Shown here: piece after piece, positions 12,188 through 21,535 of the stretch | How positions within the stretch are numbered: the stretch's first letter is position 1 | Layout: each line of letters begins with the position of its first letter | DNA from: Symbiodinium natans | Lineage: Eukaryota > Sar > Dinophyceae > Suessiales > Symbiodiniaceae | Assembly (NCBI GenBank): GCA_905221605.1 | Contig: CAJNDS010002125.1 | Coordinates: 327,809 to 391,808 of the forward strand | DNA length: 64,000 nucleotides | Direction: 5' to 3' | Made by a program: the position numbers and the translations under genes | Notes under the pieces: model-generated | The model's input: the letters and a program-made list of their open reading frames with translations, nothing else | Told to the model about the DNA's origin: nothing | The model's database searches: none

Positions 12188-13138
12188 GGGAAACTCACCC
12201 GAGGCTGAGCCAAAAGGCTGCCAGAGCGAAAAGTGCATAACTGCAGAACCTGCAGGCACAGTTAACTAGTATAAGGGGTGAACAGCCCAAAAATAGCCAT
12301 AGACATCGTACTACTGTATTTCTAGAAACGCTGGGTACCGTGGCAATGGTTGCAGCAGTAAACCCGTGGAGGGATGTGGTTCTACCTCGGCAACGTTCCT
12401 CGAACACTGCAAGAGCTAGAAGCCAGACCCGAGCCGAACCGCTCTCATTTTTCTGCCCTGGTGCGGACACAAAGTGCGGTGTAAGCGCAGCACTCCCGTA
12501 CATGCAGGTGACCTCTCTGCATGCCCGCTTGGGGGAAGAGGCTGCTAGCAAGAAACCCACTCCTCAGTCGCCTTTCGGCACAGGCCATGCCGGCCAGACT
12601 TGGCTGGCAGCCCGAGCAGGCGAAGTCATGCACAAAATTGTTTTTTTGGGGGGTTTGTTAGGGTTTATTAGGGCTTGTTTGGGCTTATTAGGGCTTATTG
12701 GGGTTTATTAGGGTGCATTAGGGTGCATTAGCCATCCAGAACACAAGCTCAGTACTTGAGCAAGAATGTGAGTCTGTGACGCCACTCACCACATTCTCTC
12801 GCCACTTGTAACAAAAAAGCTGTGCGCGAGACGAGGCAGCTGAAATGCGGCTTGCTACTCCAAAAAGCTGCCATACATTAAGACAAGTCATACAAAAAAT
12901 GTACAATATAATATAAGGACCGAAAAAAAGAATAGGGCTTTGGGCTGAGGTGTACGATACGTATCTAGAGCTTGTAAGAGGAGGAGGTTAGCAACTATTA
13001 GGTTGTCGACTCTGCTGCTAGCTCAACGCCGCACACAATCCTACCATACCTAGAACGCTTTCTGGCTAGTGCGTACTCCAGCCGTCAGGAATGACCTGAT
13101 AGTCGAGTTCAAAGAGCTGACAAATCCCGATCCCTTGG
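12188..13138 (-). other. Spacer and conserved 3' block of tandem unit C
   Basis: The segment from about 12440 matches the 3' blocks of units A and B, including a minus-strand HDFACSGCQP translation (about 12575-12633) that here stays open longer. An imperfect TTAGGGxTTATT-type tract at 12650-12730 separates this block from the DUF1826 stop. No other gene is seen. Confidence 0.45.
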
Positions 13139-15251
13139 TCAAGGGACGTCAATTTTGAGCACCAAGCGGTTCACCACCAGTCCGTTGTAGTGGTGCTTAA
13201 CCTCCGGAGACTTGTGGACCAAACCGTTCGATCCGCCTGGGAACGTCAGGCCCTTCATGAAGAACACGTCCCCCACATTAACAGACTGGATTCTTGACGT
13301 GTCCTTGATGATGCAGGCATTGTTGCCACAATTCTCCAGCTCCCAAAAGTCGACGTTGTCGTCGGCCGTGTACTGGGTACCCGCCGAGTTGTAGGAGACG
13401 ATGGCCCGCGCGCAGTATTCGTCCCGGTGCCACCGAGGACAGGCGTTCTCACCCAAAACCTCCAGCCTCAGTGCAGGCTTCGGAAAGTCCAATAGAGAAT
13501 ACAGGATCAGGTCATTGAACTATGCAAGCAAGACTTGAGTTTACAGCAGCATACCTGCACACAGCATACGCACCCCAATAGGTGGTGCTGTCATTTGCTA
13601 ACTCACTGAGGCACGATGTACCATGGTATACTATGTCACTGCCAGCCTGGCCCACACTTCTATAGTAGGGCTCATAAAATAAGCGCGGTGAGTACCCTCA
13701 AAGAGGACCCTTCGTCTTGAGAAGCCCAAACACTGGACCCTAACCCCCCGCGATTCTCAAATATTGCGCCAGGGAGCTTGAAATCAAGGCCTTTGTTCCA
13801 GGGGCAGAGGTGCCCCACCACTGCGCCTACCTCATGCACTCAATCAAGCACACGAGGGCTAGCTTGCTATCATGGAGTTCGAAACTGTTCGCACCATACA
13901 TAGACCATACGTAGCATCGTGGAATCTACGAGTAGAAACGCTGGAAGATGACAGTAGTCGAAGCCTACCGGAGTCCTAGAAATGACATGGGGTACCACCT
14001 GAATGTTCGTCCGTCCGCGGTTTGGGCTTTGACTAAGAGAAGACCCTTGCAAAAACGTAAAGAAAGAGAGTTGGAACCCCATTGCGCACAAACCAACCAG
14101 GACCAACAAAAATAGAGACAACAAAGACGTAAGAGACCCCGTGCCTGAAGTACATCTTGGCGGATAGCTTGGCATACATCCTCGGGCAGCTCCACTCGCT
14201 TCAACAGCGCGTCGGCTACCTCTGGGGATGGGTTGTGTTTAGGCCCCCTCTTTCGCGGAGTCTAACCAGCGGGCACCATGCTATATGCATATATATATAT
14301 ATATGCTCCCCAAACACAGTTTCTGCGATTCAATGGTGAGATGTGCCACTCCGCCCTTCTCAGCCGGCTAGCTCATGGACTCACGACGGGTTCACTCGTG
14401 CCTGTCCTTCCCTCCTGAGCGCAACTTCCTCTTCTCTCGCCGTTAGTACTGTTGCTTGACTTGTAATAAAACAACGTGGACAACACGTAGTCAATTTAAA
14501 CAAACGAAGTGGGCGGTTAACCTTCTCTTTTGCCACCATTGTTTCACGATGTAAACTATACTTTATGTGCGATCAAGCACTTAGTTGCCTGCTGCAAACA
14601 ACGGGCAACGAAGAACGCAACTTAAACAACCAGCGGCCGCAAAAACAAAGCATACTGCATGGTACGCTCGTTAGTATAGCCTGTTCTATGTCGAGCCGTG
14701 TACCGTTCTATTCATGAAGTCTTAATTTCATCAGCTCAATACTCCACGGCCTGGGCAAGGTCTGCAGGGCCCTCTTTGGAGTCCGGCGACATGCGCACGT
14801 GAATCGACTCCATTTCCCCGTAGTCACCTCGGTAGGCGCCTCGGTCGGCTACATCGGATGACAGACGGCGTGGTGTAAACGTAAACACCAGGTTCTACCA
14901 TTCACAACACCACAAGATTCTGCACCATACGCTTAGTTTATTTATGCCAAACTGTTTGTTGGCACCTCGGTCCACCATGTCCTGGCAATCCCTCCAGGAC
15001 GGCTGTCTCGCTAGGAGCAAGCCCTTGTACTGAGAGCTCTCCGGACGCAGCCAGTCCGCAAACCCCGTCGCATGCATCACCGGTGTTGAAGGAGCAGCCT
15101 GCACGCTGGTCGCCTTCACATGAGAGGCCGGCAGCAATGCGGCCGTCGGCGCCAAGATGCGTGGTCCTCCATATCCGTTCGGGGACACAACTGCGGCCAT
15201 GATCGAGGCAAAGCAGCAGCGAATTGCAACCCGGCGAAGCGCAAGTCGCAT
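13139..15251 (-). CDS. DUF1826-like protein, tandem copy C (multi-exon)
   Basis: The final exon (13139 to about 13480) encodes LRLEVLGENACPRWHRDE, the GTQYTADDNVDFWELENC segment, NVGDVFFMKG and GLVHKSPE, ending LVLKIDVP. The N-terminal exon is 14966-15251 (MRLALRRVAIRCCFASIMAA), followed by intron 14840-14965 (126 bp) and exon 14751-14839 (AYRGDYGEMES onward); their summed length is 125 codons, in frame. Middle exons lie near 14145-14215 (VELPEDVCQAIRQDVLQ) and 13765-13835 (EVGAVVGHLCPWNKGLDFKL). Among the three copies this is the shortest unit and has the fewest insertions. Function unknown, as for the family; paralogues differ by substitutions without stops, which suggests at least A and C are functional. 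Confidence 0.72.
14840..14965 (-). other. Intron in DUF1826 copy C, flanked by direct repeats
   Basis: Donor CCGAG|GTGCC and acceptor CCGAG|GCGCC on the minus strand. Length 126 bp, equal to the intron in copy A, with shared internal sequence near the acceptor (CTGTCATCCGATGT). Absent from copy B. Confidence 0.72.
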
Positions 15252-16137
15252 GGGAGACTCGCCCGAAGCGGAGCCAAAAGGCTGCCAGAGCGAAAAGTGC
15301 CCTTCTTCCCCACTACTCGTTTCCTTTGCTTGCAACCTGCACCAATTGTTACACTGCTAAATTCTGACACATATTGTCCCCTTAACATGTTGCACACAAA
15401 CCACAAGCATGCCATGACGATGGCACCAGCGGCAAGAGTAAACAACATCCGGTCATGGCAGTAATCGAAAGACAAAGGCACGCATCATGATGATGACGAT
15501 CATCATCATCATCAATGCTGATGGTCATAATGATGACGGCAGCGACGATGGTGAGTGATGAGGGTACAGATGATGATACGGATGCTAAGTAGCCCCGGCA
15601 TCCAACAGGAGTTGAAACCCTATGGCGAAAAGCTTGTTCAAAGCGACTGCGATGATTCCACGCTCAACCCCCACCCGAAACAGCAAAGTTGCAACGAATA
15701 CGCTTTAATGGCAAAAGACTCCCATAAACAGAAGCGCACCATCCGAAGACATGGGCCCATTTCAAAAAGCCGCGATGCTGTTCATCTGTTCTCCCCTTTG
15801 CATCGCCTTCATGAAAAGGAAAAGTCTCAGAATTGTTTGTGTTGGGTAGGACCTTGCCCGACAGGCTTGGAGCTTTTCTCACACAAGCATGGAGCCGGGC
15901 GGAGGCATGCTTAGTATAATAGCACGTCTCCGGTCCTGGAAATCGTTTTGCTCCCGACATCCGTCCAAAAACTTGGGAGTAACCCCCTACTTCTGCATAC
16001 AACCTTCAAGGTCTTTCTTCGCTCTTTGCTGAGAACTCTCTGGACCTCATGGACTCCAGAATAGCGCTTGTTTAGGAACCCGCCGATTTCTGCTGCAGAA
16101 GAAGGTGCCAAAGATGCTGAGTCTTGCAGCCTGTAAA
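15252..16137. other. Spacer with a GAT/ATC microsatellite
   Basis: The stretch separates DUF1826 copy C from helicase A. It holds an imperfect GAT/ATC trinucleotide tract at about 15486-15590. From about 15870 to 16137 it resembles the sequence at about 21240-21535, so the 5.4-kb helicase duplication extends past the stop codon. No separate gene is supported. Confidence 0.6.
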
Positions 16138-19100
16138 TCATGATGAGATCCGCAAACGCGCTACGATTGCTGGATGGGAATCAAAAAGTGCTGTTTGGAG
16201 CTCGGATGGGAGACCCACGAGCAGATGCCGCTGCCGGACCAACCAAGAATAGAGACCGCTCTCTCCATGCTTCCGGCGTGGTAGTCTGCGATGCGTTTGC
16301 ACGAAGTCATTAAGTTTGCTTAGCTTCTGCTTCCAGGGCCGGGAGTGGACTACGGTCTTGCGCGCTTGCCTTGCCTTGGTCCAATTTGCAACAACAGGGC
16401 CGAGTCTTGCCAAACGCTGGAGCCGCTTCGTTCGAGTGCTGCTCGCTAGCGCGGGCTTCACAAGTTGCACCAGGCTTCTGATCAGCTGGTCCTCGTCAGC
16501 ACTCGCCTTGTTCCACTGGGGCATGCGGTTATGCAATTGGACAAAACGCTGCAACTCCTCCACTCGCCTGTCGAAGCCTGTACGAGCATCAGGGTCTAAC
16601 CACTGCGCAGTGCGGGCCCTAATCGTGCGACATGAGGAGTTCAACAACTTCTGCACCTTGGCGGCCGGAAGGCTCTGCCTCTTGAGGAGGTAGCCGACCC
16701 TGCCTAGAAACGCACCCAAAACTGCCTCCGGAGACGCAGAACTCAGCACTGAACTTTGTTGGCGCGGTAGCCTGCCATGCTCTTGGACAAACCGCTCCAA
16801 CTCGCCCAGTCGACGCTCAAAGATTGTAGAAGGATCCAGCCAATCCACAGCACGGGCCCTCAGACTGCTACATGATGAGTTCAGCAGCTTTTGCATTCTG
16901 GTGGCTGCAAGCATTTGCCTCCTCAGCACACAGCCGACGTTGTGCAGCCATACTCCCAAAACACTCTCCTCAGGCAAAGCGGATCTCTGGCGTGGCAGCC
17001 TGCCATATTCCATGGTAAACTTCTCCACTGCCTGCAACCGCACATCCCACGGATCGCATTGCCGCAGGATCAGTGCCAAGTCATACCGCAAATTGCGAAC
17101 CAGTGGATGCAGCGAGATCTCTCGGTTCAGTCTGCAGTCAGTCGCCCACAAGCAAGACTGCAAATACCTCGCATCCTTCTGCGCAAAGCGGCTGTCACTT
17201 CTAGCGATCGCACCCAGAAACCGCTCCAGCTGCGCTGCGCAACCACTACAGAGAAATCCAGCATCACTAGCGGCCCTTACACTCGGTCTAAGATTGTGGC
17301 CAGGTGTGCGTGTTCCCATACGGTTTACAGCCTCAACACTCGATGAATTCATCTGGCTGCTGTTTTGGCTCACAGCCCGGATCGGGGGTCTGACGTGAGG
17401 AGGCCATGGCTGCTGCGATTTGGCAGCAGATTCCCACATGCCACCTGCTAATCTTGAACGGCCAGGTCTGCTGTCAGTTGCTGACTGCAAAGCCGCCATG
17501 CTTGCAGGTGGCCCTTCATCCGAAGAGTGCGGCACCAGCAGCGCGACGGGCGCAACGCCAGTCTGTGCAACCAGGTCGGATTGGGATGCGACCAGCATGG
17601 GCTTCGTTGACGACGGGGCTTTCACAAGGGGATTGCGAAGTCCGCCAATTCGTGCACTCGACCTGCCTAGCTCCGCCTCGTGAGGTGTTCCTTCAGCCCT
17701 GTTTCGGGCAACTTCCCGTGCTGCTTGGCCATCCCTGTCAGCCCGAAGCTCTAAACCTGGCACAAGCAGCTCACCAGCGCTCTCCTTCGCGCTACTCTCC
17801 TCGAGCCCGGAAGACAAACGCCTGGAAGCTCCCTCTTCACTTTCGGTTGGCTTTGGTTCGCTTCGACCGGGTGTGTGCAACGGAGCAACGCCCTGCGCTC
17901 CAGCATCCTTTGAAGCGCCGGCCTGCAATTTGGTGCTCGAAGCCTCCGCCGAAGACTTGCCGCGGCCCTGCATGGCGGCCACCTCCGCCATATGAGGTTC
18001 GGGGTCCGGCCGCGGTGCTTCTTGAAGCGGGACCTCGGTGCCCACATTCGTCTCCTGGCTTTCAAGCTTGCTTACCTCTGCAAGTGCATTCGGCGGTGCA
18101 TCTGAAGAAGCCGAGCTTTGCGGACTGGCGCTATTCGCAAGAACCGGCAGAGTACGAGCGGGATTTTTGGGAACTGCCAAAGCGGGCAGGACGACATGGG
18201 CCAGGGGCTTGCTCGCATGCAGCCGCAACACCCGGCCGATAGCCTGGATGATGCTCACGTAGCTGCTGCGTGGCTCCAGGAACATGCAGGTGTCCGCGTT
18301 GGGAATGTTGACGCCCTCCCCCAGCACCTGAACCGTCACCAGCACATGCACCGGCTTCGTCAATTCAGACGAAAATTGGCGCATCACCCGCTCGCGTTCC
18401 TTGCGACTAGTCTCGCCGTTGATGTGCCACGCCGCCAAATCCACGGTCTTCAGCACGCGCAGGAAACGCTTGGCTTCCGCGATGGAGTTGCAGTATGCCA
18501 GCACGCGCCGGAAGCGCCCGGCCTGCGACAGCAGCAGGTTCGCCAGGCAGATGTAGGGGTGGCCCTCGGTCGTTACGGGTACCGTGAGGTCGTAGTCACA
18601 CAGCACACCCTGCTCGATCGCCTGCCCGAGACCGTATCGGAAATCCGCTTCTTCCTTGTGCGTCGCAGAGAACTTGAAGAGATCCTTGCAGCTCGGCATC
18701 CCTTTTGGCACCGGGTGATGGGCCTCGTCAATAAAAGCGGCCTCGAACTTCAACTTGTTCAGAAGCTGAACGGAGTCGGTGACGGCAAGGAAGCCGCGTG
18801 ACTCCATGTCGATCTTGTCGTTGTAGCCCGTGCCGACCTTGCAGAAGCCCAGCAGCTCTGCAGCAAACTGCTCCAGGAGCACGCGCGATGGGACGGTGAC
18901 CAAGACCTGCGCCAAGAGTCGCGTCTGAATCCTGAATCCCTCGGTACATACATTTGCACACCCCTCACTTAACTTTGCACCACGACCTTGCCAGACTGCT
19001 TCTCTGCCAGCTCTCGCATCACGCGAGTCTTCCCTGTGCCGCAGGCCATCTCGATCACTCGAGCTCCTTTGAGGCACGCCTCCAAGCACGCCTCCTGGCA

Positions 19101-19863
19101 CTTTCGCAAAGGAAGGTCGGAAGCAGGGCCGCCGTGCACCTTGCCGGACATCAGTGCGGAACTGGCTTCCTGGCAAACCTGGGACAAGCACTTCTTCGTG
19201 AGGATCTTGTGCTGCCCGCCGAACTTGCGCAGCCAGCTTTTGGAATCGGCAAAGATTTTGCAGCCGCGGAGGGTCCAGAGCGTGCACTCAGCGTCCTGTG
19301 GAAGCAAAGCTGGGTCCCACATGCAACTGAACGCGCAGGGCCTACACAGGTTGAGCGGACAAAGCACCTGACCCACTCGCGCACCTTGCACACGCACTGG
19401 GCTGTTCGCAGGAACAGCTTCAAATCCCGATGAGAGGCGTTCCCCGCCCGGCAGAGAATCGCCCGCTGCCCATCCAAGCTGAAGAGGTCCACGCCTGTCA
19501 TCAAGCTGCGCATAAAGCACAAGCAATAGTGGACATTGCTCAAGTACATGCTGGCGGCCATCGCGCAATAAAGAAGTATGCGGTAGTATATGGTCGCTTG
19601 TTCCGTGACCCTGGCCTAGCCGGCGGCGGGTGAAGTTGTGCCTCTGAAAGAACCACGGGGGCAACTCCTGGGGCGGAAACTGGAAGCGCAACTTCCAATG
19701 TCCGCACGTAAGCACATGTCCAGGCCATTCGTTGTAGTCCTTCCCTCTCAGATTGCTGGCCCTCCTGTGAGGGCACGGCGTCGAACTCCAGCACCGCAGC
19801 CCAGACCAGGCGCTCCTGGTCATCCAGGAACGTCCACGTCAGGGCCTGCAGCATCAAAAGCAT
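16138..19863 (-). CDS. SF2 DEAH-type helicase with four HA repeats, copy A
   Basis: The main exon (16138-18906, 922 residues) encodes motif Ia VLVTVPSRVLLEQF, motif II FIDEAHH (18715-18735), motif III FSATH, motif V VLGEGVNIPNAD and motif VI QAIGRVLRL. Walker A, ACGTGKT, lies in the preceding exon near 19027-19047 across an 80-bp intron (18907-18986). After a low-complexity linker come four helicase-associated (HA) repeats of about 75 residues, each with a phrase such as FVQEHGRLPRQ or FVQTHRRLPRR. Further upstream coding parts shared with copy B include TLWTLRGCKIFADSKSWLRK, VDLFSLDGQRAILCRAGN, PPWFFQRHNFTRRRLGQ and ERLVWAAVLEFDAVPSQEG (to about 19863); joins are unresolved. An ATP-driven translocase on DNA or RNA is expected from the family; a specific role is not known. 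HA-repeat helicases occur in dinoflagellates, diatoms and actinobacteria. Confidence 0.8.
18907..18986 (-). other. Intron in helicase A (80 bp)
   Basis: Minus-strand splice GGCAAG|GTCGTG to GCGCAG|GTCTTG joins ...EKQSGK directly to VLVTVPSR in phase 0, restoring the usual spacing of helicase motifs I and Ia. Exon ends on both sides read AG|GTC, the repeated-junction style of dinoflagellate introns. Confidence 0.75.
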
Positions 19864-21535
19864 GGTGACCTTATATCCTTATTTCCAGTCATCTTGAATC
19901 AAGAACTTGTTCACCACCAGCTTGGACTCACAAAAGTTCAGCGTGGTTCGATTTGATGCGGTTGCGAGTATCTAGGCTTCGCAGCTTCGCACCTCCCGCG
20001 CCAGGCCGCGGAGACGCTCCATGAAGGCCGTGTCACGACCTCGTTGTCATGGGCAGTAACGCACCGCATCCACGGGGACTAGGAGCTGCTTTTGGGGCCT
20101 CTGCTTTCCGCCAAGCCGCCCTGCACGTCTGCTCCGAGCTCCTCCACACCAGGTCTCCCGGCACCCTCAGCTGCTGCAGCGTGCCACGTCCTCGCGGAAG
20201 CTGCGAAAACAAAAGCCCCAACCCCTTTACAAGGCATGCAAAGCGCACATGGCTAGAGATAAGGATGTCGTGGCTGTAGACAAAAGCTACCCCGAGCAAG
20301 CACGAGTCGACACCAGTCAATACCCACATTGTCACATGCACACAGACAATCACAGACACATGCGCATGTGCGAGTTCGGGTCCTTGGCAGTTCCCGTCGT
20401 CTGGACACGGCCGGGTGCACGAAAGGCGCCGCCGTCCAAACGATTCGAAGGAGGAGTCCGCACAGAAGCAAGGCCACCGTCCTCCTGGTGCCAGGCCTCC
20501 GGCACTTGTGGCAGGTAGGAACCTGAACCCTGGGCATCGGAGACAGCAGCGAAGCTGCCCAAGTGGCCGTCAGGGGATGAACTCAAGCAACATTCAACAT
20601 CGGAATTCCTGTTGGCGCAGGCGCAGGCACCAGCTCCTGAGCCCGCCAGCTGCGAAGATTCCGGCCGCACAAAACTCAAGTGCTGCATTGTCGTACAATG
20701 ACCCCGGGCACGCATGCACGAAGGAGTCTGACCATGTGAGATACGGCAAGGAAATTTCCGACTGGCCAGTGCAGCGACCATTGCATACGACAAAGCCTGA
20801 AACAGAAAGGGATTCTAAGATAAGTAAGTACTGCATGATAGTGTTTACTTGAGGCTCCTGGTTCCATGAGCTGGCTGGCTTTTGCGATCGTCAAGAGGCG
20901 GGATGTATTAGCAAGAGTCTGCGGCCAGAGGTTCAAATGAAACAAAAAGCTGAGGATGCTGGAAGGGCGTTGACATGCTTGGAACTTGGGCTTCCCAGCT
21001 GGGCTTCGCGTTGCGATCGCCTGCAGGTCTCGGGATGGTTGTGGGAGTAGAGCTGCTGGAGCTGAAAGGTAAAAGCAGTCTCTGAAACTTCTTTGAGGGT
21101 TGTGCAGCCTTTCCAAGCTGAACGGCTTCGAAGCCAGGCTCAGGAACGAATTCATGGCTTGATGTTGGAGGCCTTCAGAAGGCGAGCCTCCCCAAAACCG
21201 CCGGCTTGTGAGTCTATATCATACTGCGGACCTGTGTTCGCTTAGGACTTTGCCCATGCGAGCCCCAGCCGGTAGCTAGCTACAAGCGGCATGAAATAAT
21301 GGCACATCCCTGGTCCTGAAATCATTCTCATCCGTCTTTCTCTGCCGTGTGTGAGAGCACTCATGGTCATGCAGGCCTTGGCATCCTGAACACTTTGTGG
21401 TAACTTCTCGCCTGGGTCTGCGCTGCGCGTGGGAGTCTTCAACACCAGGCAGGCGACCATCCAAGCACAACAAGGCTTATGCTGCGGCCTGCACTCAAGG
21501 CTCATCATACAAGCCCCCACCACCCCTGTTGCAAA
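19864..21535 (-). other. Upstream region of helicase A and spacer between duplicates
   Basis: About 19864-20800 is duplicated at 25344-26300. A block near 19982-20046 reads DTAFMERLRGLAREVRSC on the minus strand and is conserved in copy B at 25467-25533, so it may be another 5' exon. A Cys-rich block is listed separately. Sequence from about 20850 to 21240 is unique to this copy, and 21240-21535 is the 3' flank of helicase B. Confidence 0.5.
20385..20530 (-). CDS. Cys-rich, WSC-like exon, copy A
   Basis: One minus-strand frame reads PCFCADSSFESFGRRRLSC followed by TRPCPDDGNC. Compared with the duplicate at 25856-25990 it shows at least five synonymous third-position differences and no stops, which supports coding in this frame. 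The spacing of Cys pairs (CFCADS...SC..PCP....C) resembles the second half of a WSC carbohydrate-binding domain, but the match is by eye only. It is not clear whether it belongs to the helicase gene, to a separate upstream gene, or is a pseudo-exon. Confidence 0.35.
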
